From: Deroplatys truncata
Taxonomy: Eukaryota; Arthropoda; Insecta; Mantodea; Mantidae
Length of the DNA stretch: 64,000 nt
Direction: 5' to 3'
Assembly: GCA_030765065.1 (NCBI GenBank)
Contig: CM060978.1
Location: 110,169,192-110,233,191, forward strand
This document shows, piece by piece, positions 36,192 to 47,998 of the stretch (its first letter is position 1; the number at the start of each line of letters is the position of its first letter). The position numbers were made by a program, and so were the translations under genes. The notes under the pieces are model-generated. The model was not told the origin of the DNA and did no database searches. It saw only the letters and a program-made list of their open reading frames with translations.

Positions 36192-36345
36192 TGCCGGCCC
36201 TCGTAGCCGTGGTCATTCGAGCGTGTAGCTTCGGCGCTCCGCCAAGCTGAGGGTCGCGGGTTCGAATCTCGCCATGGGCATCGGTGTTTGTGTGTTGTAT
36301 GTGTAATTGCGGTAATAAGCGGTGAAGTAAACGGTAAAACACAGT
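36192..36345 (+). mobile_element. tRNA-like SINE fragment, fourth type
   Basis: 'ccctcgtagccgtggtcatt' gives an A-box-like segment and GGTTCGAATCTC (36259-36270) a near-consensus B-box, with tRNA-like spacing. A short AT/GT-rich tail follows. It cannot fold as a complete functional tRNA by eye, and the long tail favours a SINE. Confidence 0.6.
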
Positions 36346-36678
36346 ACTCATAAACTGAGTAAATAAGGTAACTTTAAAAAAGCTCGAAAATGGGATCTTT
36401 CTTTTACTTTCAAACCTATCGACAACACTCGGTACGCGGCGACAGATTAAAAGTTTACCAACCTCTTGGAATGGAAAAACATTTTTTTTTCGCGCAACTT
36501 TTTGTTGTAATTAAGCAAACATTCCATAAGATGTTTTCATTTTCCATTTTACTTTACATTTGAACAAGAATCTATCGCATTTATTTGGCATTTTGTGTTT
36601 TGATTCAGTTTCGCATTTTACTGCATATTCAAAACAGATTAAGTGGTGGTTTACAGGTCGTAAGAATGAAAATACAAC
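36346..36678. other. Unassigned stretch
   Basis: More GCATTTT-type motifs near 36580-36640 resemble those at 35595-35690. Nothing else. Confidence 0.45.
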
Positions 36679-36689
36679 AGTGCAAGCTT

Positions 36690-36998
36690 TTAAATTAAAT
36701 TGAGTTGTATTTATGGACGCTCTTTAACTGCTGTGGTCCTTAGCGTCTCATTCTATATTGGGCGTGAAAGGGCAGAAATTTTGCTCAGAGACCTCTTTTA
36801 TCAGGCTTGAGGTTCTTTTACGTGCCATAAATCTACGACACGGGACCACTGGCTTTACTTCCTTTCCGAAGAAAGCCATACTAAGGATTTTTACGCCCGA
36901 AAAAAATCCATCGCTCTCCGCCGGGTTTGAACCTGCGATCTCGGGAACTAGAGGCTAGTATGGTAACCACTACACCACGGAGGACGACTTTTTATAAA
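36690..36998 (-). mobile_element. SINE-A, full length
   Basis: Minus strand: head with A-box region tgtagtggttacc, B-box GGTTCAAACCC at about 36922-36932, body, and a TTTAATTTAA-type tail. The duplication AGTGCAAGCTT occurs at 36679-36689 and 36999-37009. About ten extra bases (tttttataaa) separate the usual 5' end from the duplication. Confidence 0.88.
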
Positions 36999-37009
36999 AG
37001 TGCAAGCTT

Positions 37010-37799
37010 GTATGAGCATTTCGTGCTATATCGCACTTCCTACTAATTGCATATCCCTAATTATTATGTACACTAATCCTTAATACAAATTAAAATGATC
37101 GTCACACTGAATAAAATAGTGCAAATAATGTAAGATGACGTGATTTTAAAAAGTCAAACTGCATATCCACGCGTTATCCTTTTGCACATACGGTCTCCTT
37201 TGCTTTCAGCACTCCCATTTTGGACTTTTTTTTCGCACAATGGAGTTCATTTCGAGAAGAGGACGGTTAACGAACTCAATCAATTGCTTATCAATATGTC
37301 TTGTATTCACCAGTTGGGTGGTTTGATTGAATATAAGGCTGTATATTTATAAGCCTGAACAACAAAACTGGCACTTGTATTACGGAACTACTTTCGGCCC
37401 CGCCTTTGAATCCAGCTGTCGCGAGGATAGCTTAACGCATGTGTTCTAGATAGTTCCAAAGAAAAGGGAAGAAACACATCACTATAGTAATGACATTTAC
37501 ATTTATTGAAAATGAATGTAAATGTGAATATAGCTGTATTATAGCGTCCCGACTACTAGAAGAATGCTGCACTGAATAGTATTTATGGGATTGTTTTTAC
37601 TAATCATTTGTTTATTTTAATATTTCCTCTTGCTTTGTCAAACCGATCTAGGTCGTTATTTTATTGGATCAGAATGTAGAAATTGTTCTAAATAAGTAAT
37701 CGATTCTGTGTTATTTGCAGGGATCGTTAGCCTTTCAATCGTATTGTTTCGTAGCAGTGTTGAAAACTCATTCAGTCTGCCAAGCCAACCCAAATCAAC
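37010..37799. other. Unassigned stretch
   Basis: Nothing recognised. Confidence 0.5.
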
Positions 37800-38160
37800 A
37801 TAGTTTTATTTACGGCCAACATTGAAACAAATGCTATTAGCAATTCTTGGCTGTATAGCTAACCAAATGCAACCATCTACATTCGGTGGTTCAGTATTAT
37901 GTATACTACATTCTCTCCGTGGAGCAACAGCCCTACTGCACGGCCGCTGCATCCCATGTCTCCGTCTCACAGAACATCATGGGCAGAATGTTGTAATGGG
38001 AGTGGCAAGCATTCACCTAAAGTGGTTCCTAAAACCAAATGCGGCAGAGTACATCAAGTACTATGCAGGAATCTTGATGCCCATACCAGAAATCGAACCC
38101 TCGTACCGTAACCAACACTACCGCAGTGCTATGGGGCGGTTGTATCACGCAGCTAATTAG
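37800..38160 (-). mobile_element. tRNA-derived SINE, fifth type
   Basis: Minus strand: tRNA-like head with GGGTTCGATTTC (B-box, about 38090-38101) and a CACTGCGGTAGTG hairpin near 38115-38130. A body of about 280 bp follows. Its 3' end GTAAATAAAACTATG resembles the AAATAAAACTCAATTT end of SINE-A. The 112-codon plus-strand open frame across it has no known domain. Confidence 0.6.
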
Positions 38161-38808
38161 CAAAAAGTTACAGAAAAATGATAGTGTTTTTCTGTAACAA
38201 ATTATTTCATTATAAGGAACCACATTTTACTATTTCTGGTACATGTTTTTTCCCCTCCAAGTTGACACTTCGTCTTTTATCGTTATGCGATAGTAACGCA
38301 TGTTAATTTCAAAGCACATCATTCCGAAACTCTATTGCATAGGTACAATTATGTAAGTTTTTACATTACTTATGAGTAAGTAAAGACAGATCGGGTTAAC
38401 TGCCTCTGTAAGCTAAGGGTACAAACAGCTGAAATATTGGTCATTATCAAAAAATTAAAAAACTAATTTGTATATCCAAAATGCTTTGAACCTTTAGCTT
38501 CAATTACATACTATGGATTTTGTTTTCAGAGCCCCTTAAGGCTTCAACAAGTAATTTAAATGCCCAAGAACACACGACCTAGTGGTCTGTGTTTATTTCA
38601 ATCGACTTTGATTTTCCTTACATTTTTGCATAAAAAATATTCCATAAGACGTAGTTTGTGCAAATTTTCAGGAGAAACTCAAAGAGAATGAACTTAAAAA
38701 ATGTTCATATAGTTTCTGATACACTTTTAAATTGCTCAAGATATGACATAATTAAATCTACGACTGAGGATAAAAAGTTTTTCAAAACTTATATTTAAAG
38801 GTTTAAAA
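38161..38808. other. Unassigned stretch
   Basis: Nothing recognised. Confidence 0.5.
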
Positions 38809-39652
38809 ATCTGATGTGATACATTCACATGACTTGCTAAACTCTATCTTTATTAGTGGTTTACAAGCTATTCCTACTAAATCTTATTTTTCTATCTACT
38901 ACATTTTAATCCAAACAAGTCTTTGCAAAAATAGCTACATTACACATTTTCTTATAGACACAAAGGGAACAGCGCCAAATGTTTAAGAACTGGACCCTAT
39001 ATGTTGGCATTAAAATTCCATACTGTTTCCATGCAATCGCGAGAAACACCTGAATGTTGATAGGACTTTAAAGAACCACCAGGTAATGAACAATTGGAAC
39101 CTTTAATAAGGGATATCTCAGAAATGGCCTATGCCAACAAAAAACTTATTTGAAGTAAATTGTGCGTTTTAAAGAGATCTACTTTGTTTGTGTAATACAT
39201 TTTCGTCTATCACTTAACGTTTAGCAGTTGAAGAAGACGATACAAAATTTCTTCCAACTGAAGTAAACTTCACAGGCTATTCCCAGAAAATTCAAGATGT
39301 TTTATTTGTCATGTAAATATCTTTAATATATGGTATTTTAATCAAAATTGTTACATTTTTTAGAAAATAAAAAATTGTGAAAAAACTTTCGTGCAAAGGG
39401 TAGTTTGGGGTGGGAAATCTTCCTGTCGCATCCTTGGAAGGTACTAAACTTAAATACCAAGTTTGGTATTTATCCGACTTTTCGTTATTGAGTTATGCTG
39501 TTCACAGACAGACACACACACGCGCGCGCGCGACCTTTTTCTAAATTTTTAGGGGGCCTCAAAACATGTACTCCTGGTGAAATCTGAACATCGAATTTGT
39601 TAGTGAAATACTTACAATACTTCCCCTACTTACTACATGTAGTAGAGAATGT
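38809..39652 (+). mobile_element. Family H copy, old subfamily
   Basis: 844 bp from ATCTGATGTG to GTAGAGAATGT. The CA run passes into (CG)n at 39521-39531. It is followed at once by the T-tract and 3' tail of another copy. Confidence 0.82.
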
Positions 39653-39765
39653 AAAATTGTTTTTGATTAAGGAGGCTTCAAAACATGCATTTCCGGTGAA
39701 ATCAATATCGAATTTTTGAGTGGAATACAATACTTCCCTTACTTACTCTACGTAGTAGAGAAAGT
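39653..39765 (+). mobile_element. Family H 3' tail only
   Basis: T-tract (ttgtttttgatt), 'cttcaaaacatgcatttccg' and a complete 3' end TACGTAGTAGAGAAAGT. This is the same piece that follows the nested copies at 3678 and 17119. The left host piece is not present here. Confidence 0.8.
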
Positions 39766-40251
39766 AAAAATGTTTTCCTCAAGAGTCAAAAGAGAAAACA
39801 TCTGATATCCGTTATATAAATATAAGCCAATATAATATAAATATCTGTTATATAAATAACATCTGATATGCCAGTTTTGCATGCAGATATTTAAATAATA
39901 TGCTAGTATTTCTATTTTCTCAAAGTCAAGATTTGTGTATCGTGTGGAACACCTGATTAATTAGCATATTACAAGTAAAATAACATTTTTTCTCCAAAAT
40001 ATGTCAGAGATATCTACATGAAGTAGAATCTACCCGAGGTATTATCTGTTGCAGTTTTTAATTTCTTAAAGATTATTATGATATGACTATTACTACCATT
40101 ATTTACCAAATTCACATGATAATTGTGAAGGGTTCGAAATTGTCGGAATGTTTGGTATAACTTTTTGTATAATTTTCAATAGAAAACGATTGGGTAGCAG
40201 AAAAGTAGGTTTTGCACATCGATAGAATCAATAATTTCTATTATACGAAGA
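39766..40251. other. Unassigned stretch
   Basis: Short TATATAAATA-type repeats near 39810-39860, nothing else. Confidence 0.45.
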
Positions 40252-40745
40252 AGACCGCACGAGATAGCTCCGCGGTAACGTGTGAGGCCCGCATTCGGGA
40301 GGTCCCGGTTTCGATTCCCGTCGACCGCTCACTCTGACCTAGGGGTTTTCGAGGCTTTCCCTGGTCGGTGGCAAATGCTGGGGGCTTCTCATTCACCATA
40401 TTTCCTTTATATCATTTCGCCTTCATTCCGTTTCCTCATGTTTCAAGCGTGCTTTTAGCTTTGGCATAGGCCGAGATCATGCGGACGCTTACTCAAAGGA
40501 AAGAGCATTCCCCATGGACACTAGAGGGGTGCCTGGTCTACTGATCGCTCGCCGCCCTTTCTAGACAGCTCCAGCAGTGGGACGGGTCTTCAAGCCAGGA
40601 ACTATTAGGGACTACCGCGCGTCGCGATGGCCGTGTGTTTGCGGTCTGTAGACTCCTGTCGTTCCTTCACTTTATCCCTTCCTCCTGGAGGTTGGCAGCC
40701 ACAATAGATCTTCCGTAGGTCGTAGTGCGCGAGGTGCCTGCCTCC
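40252..40745 (+). mobile_element. SINE-B, near full length
   Basis: Head 'agctccgcggtaacgtgtga' with B-box GGTTTCGATTCCC (40307-40319), a central TTTCCCTGGTCGGTGGCAAA block (40355-40382), and the 'cttcctcctggaggttgg' block near 40680-40697. It aligns along its length with 29560-30090 and 48265-49016. Ends approximate. Confidence 0.8.
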
Positions 40746-40977
40746 ATTATATACCTTATACAAGAGGTGTTAATATGCGCACTATAAGCACCAAATGCCT
40801 TCGTTATCAACCAAACTGGAACCTTATGATGTCTTTGTGAAATATTTTTTCAAAATATGTTTAACAACACAGCGGTGTTTCACTTAACTTCTATGGCAAT
40901 ATCGGAGGTTGACTTGAGAAACAATTTACTGTTTTTCGACCTTTTTGTTTATTTATTTATTTATTTTTTTATTTTTT

Positions 40978-41022
<45 letters not shown>

Positions 41023-41079
41023 GAACTGTAGGTCCCCTAAGCGTTGGTTTTGTCAACTTTTTCTTTCTTTACATTGAGC
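40746..41079. other. Unassigned DNA with a low-complexity tract
   Basis: 40949-41022 is (TTTA)n, then (TC)n, then (TTTC)n. The rest is unassigned. Confidence 0.6.
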
Positions 41080-41215
41080 ACACTCACATTCACTCCCGCG
41101 GAGGATAAGGAATGATTCTGGATAGAGAAAATTTCCCTGGCCCAGCTGGAAATCGAACCCGGAACCTCTGAGTTGGGATGTAAAACGCTTATCATTCGAC
41201 ACAAAAGCAGTCGTC
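41080..41215 (-). mobile_element. tRNA-like SINE fragment
   Basis: Minus strand: 'aactcagaggttcc' followed by the B-box GGGTTCGATTTCC (about 41150-41162) and a short body ending near 41080. Heavily truncated. Confidence 0.5.
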
Positions 41216-41236
41216 AAATTTTTAATTTTTTTTTTA

Positions 41237-41361
41237 ACTTTCTCTACTACGTATAATAAATAGGGGAAGTATTGCATTCCACCCAAAAATTCGATACCGA
41301 GATTTCACCGGAAATACATGTTTTGAGACCCCTGAATCCAAAAAGCATTTTTGGAAACATG

Positions 41362-41417
<56 letters not shown>

Positions 41418-42082
41418 CAGCATAACTCAGAAACGAACAGTGGGATAAACACCAAACTTTACATGGGACATTTTTGGAAAATTTTAATTTTCTCAAAAAT
41501 GGCTCTAACGATTTTGATTAAAATATCATATGTTTAAGATATTTTCATGACAAATGAAATGTATATCTCGAATCTTCTGGGAATGTCTCCAAAAGTATTC
41601 TTCATTGTGAACGACTTTTGCATAACTGGTAAACCATAAGAGATAGACAAAATTTTACTACACAAAAAATGTAGATCCCGTTAAAATACACAATTTATGT
41701 CATATACATTTTTGTTGTTGAGTGAACCATTTTCGAGATATTGCTTGTTATTCTCTTAAATTTTTCAATACTTATTTTCACAAATGGGAATTCGTTATTC
41801 ATTTTTTTTGTCTTGTATATGCAAAGAGTATTAATCTGTGGTAAAGAGAATGATGCTGCACATAGCAACCAGCTATTAAGAGTAATGTCTATGCTTAAAG
41901 GCTACTGTATTTCTATATTGCCCTTGTAAATATATATTCCCCTTACATCTACAAGAAAATTAGCAATAAGATAGAGTCTGCAAATGTTTATCTCGATTAA
42001 CATGAAGTAGATGGAGAATAAGCGTTTGTAAAAATAGTTTGTAAAAGAGTAGAGAAAGTCATGTGAGTGTAACACATCAGAT
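41237..42082 (-). mobile_element. Family H full-length copy
   Basis: 846 bp. The microsatellite is a pure (GT)n run at 41365-41415. A stretch of about 100 bp after it in module B, which normally holds 'ggtatttaggttcagtat', is deleted. Confidence 0.85.
41365..41415 (+). repeat. (GT)n microsatellite inside family H
   Basis: About 25 uninterrupted GT units at the element's usual microsatellite position. Confidence 0.95.
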
Positions 42083-42316
42083 TTTTTTTTGTCTGGTAAT
42101 GCAAAGAGAATGGAATACTCCACATAGCAACCAACTCTTAAAATATTTGACTATCGCTTATAACCTACCAATTTCCCTTGCATCTACAAGAAAATTAGCA
42201 ATAAGATTAACATCTCGATATCTCGATTAACATGAAGCATATGGAGAATAAGCGTTTGTAAAAATAGTTTGTACAAGAGTAGAGAAAGTCATGTGAGTGT
42301 AACACATCAGATTTTT
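42083..42316 (-). mobile_element. Family H module A alone
   Basis: Runs from the module A/B boundary (ttttgtctggtaatgcaaag) to the terminus CATCAGAT at 42312, then four T residues before the next copy starts. It is the tandem-module arrangement seen at 13648-14158. Confidence 0.85.
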
Positions 42317-43258
42317 ACTTTCTCTACTACGTATAGTAAGTAGGGGAAGTATTGCATTCCACCCAAAAATTCGATACCGAGATTTCACCGGAAATACATG
42401 TTTTGAGACCTCCTGAATCCAAAAAAAGCATTTTTGGAAACATGTCCGTGTGTGTGTCTGTGTGTGTATGTGTGTGTGTCTGTGTGTGTGTGTCTGTGTG
42501 TGTGTCTGTGTGTCTGTGAACAGCATAACTCAAAAACGAACAGTCGGATAAGCACCAAACTTGGTATTTAGGTTCAGTATCTTCCAGCGATGCGACACGA
42601 AGGTTTTCAAGAAAATCCCCCCACCCCAGACTACCCTTTACATGGAAGATTTTTCGAAAATTTTAATTTTCTCAAAAATGGCTCTAACGATTTTGATTAA
42701 AATATCATATGTTTAAGATATTTTTATGACAAATAAAATGTATATCTTGAATTTCCTGGGAATGTCTCCAAAAGTATTCTTTATTGTGAACGACTTTTGC
42801 ATAACTCGTAAACCATAAGAGATAGACAAAATTTTACTACACAAAAAATGTAGATCGCGTTAAAATACACAATTTATGTCATATTTTTTTTTTTTTGTTG
42901 AGTGAACCATTTTGGAGATATTGCTTGTTATTCCCTTAAATTTTTTAATACTTTTCTCAAATGGGAATTCGTTATTCATTTTTTTGTCTTGGATATGCAA
43001 AGAGTATTAATCTGTGGGAAAGGGAATGGTGCTGCACCTAGCAACCAGCTATTAAGAGATATGCATGTGCTTAAAGGCTACTGTTTTTCCATAATGCCCT
43101 TGTAAATATACATTCCCCTTACATTTACAAGAAAATTAGCAATAAGATAGATTCTGCAAATGTTTATCTCGATTAACATGAAGCATATGGAGAATAAGCG
43201 TTTGTAAAAATAGTTTGTACAAGAGTAGAGAAAGTCATGTGAGTGTAACACATCAGAT
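42317..43258 (-). mobile_element. Family H full-length copy
   Basis: 942 bp from CATCAGAT at 43258 to ACTTTCTCTACTACG at 42317. GT/CTGT microsatellite at 42447-42518. Closely similar to the 14159 copy. Confidence 0.9.
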
Positions 43259-43289
43259 ATTTTAATACGTATCGGTATAGCTAATAGGT

Positions 43290-43455
43290 ATATCTTAATG
43301 CTTTTGAAGCTCTCTTCGCCCTTGGTGAATTTTGTACAGTTGGAGAACCACACACAAATACAAAATCTTGCTATATAAAAAATGTAAACCCTATTTAAAT
43401 ATACATTTCTTGTCATATAGCTCTTTTATAGTGACATTAACCTTTAAAAAATATT
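43290..43455 (-). mobile_element. Family H fragment, strongly diverged
   Basis: Aligns with the middle of module B (blocks like atatataaaaaatgtaaacc, ttcttgtcatata and aaaaaatatttgc), with many changes. An older insertion beside the young copy. Confidence 0.5.
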
Positions 43456-45757
43456 TGCTTTTGCAAGCTTAAAGTGTCTTAGTTTGAAGTAACATGCTTT
43501 GAAAATATTTTGTATCAATTCTTTTGTTTCTTCTGCTGGCATCTACGAGTACTTGTATTATAAGCTGACTGTTATATGGACATCCTGAATGTAATAAGAC
43601 GTGCATTTCGTAATTTGAAACATTTCTATTTTGAAATTATAACTTCTAATGGATAAGGAAATAAGCCAGAATAGAATAGCCATAAAATAGTAATGTAGAT
43701 AAAGTCACAGGACTGAGCCACTTGCTGAAAAGAAGTATACCAGCAACAATGGTATTGCAAACCTTGGACATTAACTCTGGGCCTTCATTCTCCAATTACT
43801 CCATTCACTTTGACCGTTTCCACTTCGGGAGGCACAAGACCTTGTGCAGATCTAGTAACGTCGTAAATTATTAACTTGTACAAGAAAGACACAAAGACCA
43901 TTATTTTTGTACCTTGCAAAGCTGCACTTGCATGTGCATACCGAATTTCAGAGAAGGATTAAGCACATAGTTTGAATTTGTTTGCCTTTCTTCTGACGTA
44001 AGACAAATAGTCAGGTAGGTACACGTTTCTGACTATAAAATGAAGAAGGCTGGACTTGGATTTCTGCCAAATGTGCGCGAGGGAGATGGCGATTGGTAGA
44101 ATAATGTCCTTGTTTGACTTTAGTTTTGTCATTTACGTTCTTGTTGTTTGGGCATCAGTTTACTTGATTCCTATTTTCTAACGTTATTTATATATGAAGC
44201 TAAAGCAACACTGAAAATTTAGCTATAAAATTCTCTTCCTCTCATTACGACTAAAGAACTATAAATGGAAAGTTTGGTGTAATTTATGGGATACTGGCAT
44301 TTAGGAATATATTTGTGTAAGGTATTTACACTCTTATAAGACAATGAAACACAATGGAGTAAATCTTATCATTCTTTACATATTCACTTTACTTTATCAT
44401 TCCAATTGAGTTTGATTTTAATTGTAATCTCTTTTTTTTCATTCATAGACTTATCTATTTGTTCTTTTCGCTCTGCAAGCACATAAACACTTCCGAAGTC
44501 GTTAAAAAAATAACATTTATAAAATGAGGGGCAAAATGTAACACCTAACATTCACATAACTTTCTCTTGTTAGAGCTAACATCCTATATCTATGTTATTC
44601 ATATAAAAGCTTCTTCTCTTACCCATTTCACATTGTCATAAAATGTTTTATGTTTTAGGTAAAGTAGACTGCAAAGTCAAAACTGTTTATATCGCAAATC
44701 GATTTTTTTTCGTGAAATAATTCGATAAGAAGTAACTCATTTTCGTGCATGTCAGGTTAACCGAAGTTAAATGTAATACAAAAACTTAAACTTTAGAGCA
44801 TAATTATAAATATATTGACTGCAAACCCAAATAAACATTAAAGCACCTTCAGTTATAATATTTTAAATACTTTATTCATTTTTGCACGCCAGTTTACTGT
44901 AGGTTATTCCCACAATGAGGAAAGGAGTTAAATCCCTGTATCACATTAAGTCCTTCAGACGGGACTACGAGTATTATAATATTATCACGGGCTTAAAGCG
45001 GTACACAGAAGGATGTATAAACTATTGCAGAGTCTAATGTATCACTCAAAATTCCAACCTTTTTTTGTGACCCCTACGAGAACTAGTAGAAACTTATTTT
45101 GTTACGACTAAAACTACCGTGACAACTTATTAAAATAAATTAGAGTATAGATCATGGCGATAATCCTAGACATTTATTTTCAACTCTATTATTTGGTTTC
45201 AAACGTGTAAAGTTTAAGATATAAGAACACGTTTTAAATTTATTCATTTTCTGCAACGAAAACAGGGAACGTATAGTTGTATAAATTGAGTGTTTTACCT
45301 CTTGTATCATTGTTAAACACTATCTATCACTTTTGTGATCAAGTAATAATACTTTTGTTAGTTCACCTGCATATAACTAATTACCTATATGTATTTGTGT
45401 TATTTATGTATTTTTGGCATGTGTATATATATATATGTATTTATATTATGTGTACTAGCTAAATTGGGATGTATCACATTCCATAAACAAAGACTTTAAC
45501 TCTTGTTATAGTCAATTAATACTAAATTTTACGTTTGTAAAGCACATCAATTTCTTCCGAATAAAGTTTATAAGGTTTTCGAATCAGGCATTTTTGTGCG
45601 ATTTCGCTGTAAATAAAATTAAAAACTATATTTCCAATAAAAGTCACATTTCTGCAATTGGTTAAGTAAGTATTTATTAGTGTATCTCGTAGCCTAACGT
45701 TTGGTTGCATTACAAGAACCCCAACTTCCCCTACATGCATGGCCCCAAAAAGCATTA
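43456..45757. other. Long stretch, mostly unassigned
   Basis: 44535-44650 looks like a very old family-H module A (taacattcacataactttctc). Otherwise no gene, RNA or repeat family is recognised. Confidence 0.5.
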
Positions 45758-45938
45758 TTCAGCATTGAACGTACAACTATGAATGCTTTGGTAATCTCTA
45801 TGTTACAAAAACTCTTTTAGTAATATCTATATTTAACAAACTTTTGTATATCCCGTGTTTAGAATGAAGATGGCTTCAAAGATTATTTACAGAAAATTAA
45901 ATATATACGTTTTGTTTGGGAAACCATTACATCAATAT
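45758..45938 (+). mobile_element. Family H copy, very old, left piece
   Basis: Diverged module B blocks (attgaacgtacaactatgaa; gaatgaagatggcttcaaag; cagaaaattaaatatatacg) lead up to 45938, where a solo LTR is inserted. It continues after 46472. Confidence 0.6.
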
Positions 45939-46472
45939 TGTGACTGTGTTCAGTTTTTCAACTGTGACTCTTCCAAGTTCTTATCTAGTTCACAGGGAGT
46001 TCACTTCGTTCACATTATCACTTCACTATGGTGAACTAGTTCAATTCTCCGTCACTGTACTTCTTTGTGACGTAGCCTCTTCATGCCGGACGGCTCACTT
46101 CATTCGGGAGTCGAACACAAGACTTCCACAACCCGTCGCTCCGCATAGCACTCGCTGCACGTCACAACAGTCGTCACCAACTCGCTCGCTCACTGACCGA
46201 TGCAACTTAACTCCCACTTGACTCGCACTGACTCACTCCCGCGAGAGCGCTCGCTTATATAGCCAGTGAAATCTTTCCACAGGGCTCTCGAACGTTACAG
46301 AACCATTTCGACACACTTTCCGGAGGAGAGGGGAAAAGAAGCTTCCAGAAGGTTCTAGTTATCTGCGATAGCGCGGCCGGTGTTTACGCTGGCAAGCGGC
46401 AGTTATCGTTGTTTACTCTCACCGCCCGGTGTCGATTTCCCGATAACTTTGGGCCATAACCGCTGCGTCACG
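45939..46472 (-). mobile_element. Solo LTR, minus strand, heat-shock-type promoter
   Basis: 534 bp bounded by TGTGAC and GTCACG, flanked by ATAT on both sides (45935-45938 and 46473-46476), and lying inside a family-H copy whose two halves align across it. On the minus strand the U3 part carries heat-shock elements, a TATA box and an initiator. The part after the initiator (about 290 bp) would be R-U5. No primer-binding site, polypurine tract or internal sequence adjoins it, so it is read as a solo LTR. A captured heat-shock gene promoter plus leader is the alternative. A second related copy at 47999 and the 4-bp duplication favour an LTR. Confidence 0.65.
46227..46355 (-). promoter_or_regulatory. 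Heat-shock-element promoter in the solo LTR
   Basis: Minus-strand promoter. The initiator TCAGT is at 46231-46227, with +1 at about 46229. TATATAA at 46261-46255 starts about 32 bp upstream. A partial heat-shock element with GAA units at 46290 and 46300 sits at about -61 to -80. A perfect four-unit element GAAgcTTCcaGAAggTTC (46338-46355) sits at about -109 to -126. HSF trimers bind inverted nGAAn units, so heat or stress induction is expected from known biology but untested here. Confidence 0.75.
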
Positions 46473-46770
46473 ATATGTATTTTAATTTAAGCATGTAATA
46501 GTAATTTTTGGGAAAATAAAACAAAGCGAAATTTTTCCACGTAAATCGTTATTTGGTGTGCGAAAATTCACTAAAAGTGTTTAATCTGCAACCATTAAAA
46601 ATGCTCGACTTAATATAAAATTTAGTGGTAACGGAATTTTTGTAATTTTAGTTATGCTGTGCACACGCATGCACACCATCTTTTTCTAATTCTTTTTCCA
46701 GGAGACTTGTGCATTTCCAGCGATATCTTGTATAGAATATCTGCATTATAATATGTCGTTTGTTCCTTTT
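46473..46770 (+). mobile_element. Family H copy, very old, right piece
   Basis: After the LTR the module B alignment resumes: ttttaatttaagcatgtaat, gggaaaataaaac, then 'gttatgctgtgcacacgc' at the microsatellite position and 'ttccaggagacttg'. Confidence 0.6.
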
Positions 46771-47998
46771 CTCAGAGCTTGGAAGTATAATTTTTTTGTT
46801 TCCTGATTTTCCATAATTATATACTTATCCCCCTAAGGATGTCTATAGGTAACGTTTTAAAATCGTAACAGCTTCTAACTAAGTTTTGCAAACTTTTATC
46901 ACATTCCACCTATACTATACTTTCAGTTCCATGCAGCTACCTCATGTTGTTTCTTTTCTGCTAGTTTTGCACAAGAAATGCTAAACATCATAAAATATCA
47001 CTTGTTTCACAATTTATCCTCGATGATCAAATTAATCGTCGTATCTTGGGTAACTTGTAAAATGTAGTGAAAATATCACACGCCATTTTTTTTATTAATT
47101 CTCGCCGAGTTTCCACTCAACATTTAAGCAAGACTGTTAACAGCTGAGTCATACGCAACAGTTTTACTAGGTTAAGGTGTAAGCAAAATTAAAGTTGAGA
47201 AAAAGGCGTTTTAAACGGGTAATTAAAGAACTTTTGTCCTTGTGCGCATGCACATTTAAACAATGTTTAAAATACTCCAGGGCTAAAAGCCATACCGAGT
47301 ATTTGAAGCTAAGGACACAAAAGTAGTTTTAGATTTAGAAATAAAAATTTGATTTTTTCAATTCAGTTTAAAATTACGATATAGTGGATCTTTCTTTTCA
47401 AAGTGGTACTTTTACCTTTCGTTGAAAAGCAGGAGAGAACTAATTGTTTATCCCCCCCCCCAACCAGTCTTAACCGCTACGAGATCGACAGGCGATAGAC
47501 CGATGAATAATACTAACAACTGGCCAGTGCAAACGTGATGAACATAAAGCTTTAACAGATCAGGTAACCCTTAATCTGCAGTGCTTAATCAAATAAACAA
47601 CTGAGCGATGTGAAAATGGTTTACTTTATGAATTATTCGTTTGTAATTTACAGTTTCAGAGCTAAAATTGTGTAGAGAGAACTTTTATACAACCAGCCTA
47701 TAAATATGTTTTGAACTTTTTATCTCGCTTTGCTTTAGAGTTATTACTATGTTCAGCAAATTATTTTTTACGGTACACTGTGTTGTTTACAACTTCAGGG
47801 GTTCTACTTCAATGTAGTGGAGTTGCGCCGGCTGCTCAGTTTGAGTCATTGGGACAACACTAAGACGCGGGTGAATGGGGGTGAAGTTGAATGTGGGAGC
47901 CTTAAAACTTAAACAATGGGGTTCACCTATCAAATGATTATTACATTTCAACTTTCCGCATAACAAAATTAGCTGCTCTTTGATTGTTTTGAAAATAT
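46771..47998. other. Unassigned stretch
   Basis: No recognised feature apart from a C-run at 47452-47460. Confidence 0.5.

Noticed and set aside
36192-36275. Possible genuine tRNA gene
   Set aside because: B-box is good, but no convincing complete cloverleaf or terminator is visible, and a SINE-like tail follows.
45916-46221. 101-codon open frame on the plus strand
   Set aside because: It is antisense to the R-U5 part of the heat-shock LTR and has no known domain.
45939-46472. Host hsp70 gene start
   Set aside because: Promoter layout fits, but no Hsp70 coding sequence follows on the minus strand, an old repeat resumes instead, a related copy lies at 47999, and 4-bp flanking repeats are present.
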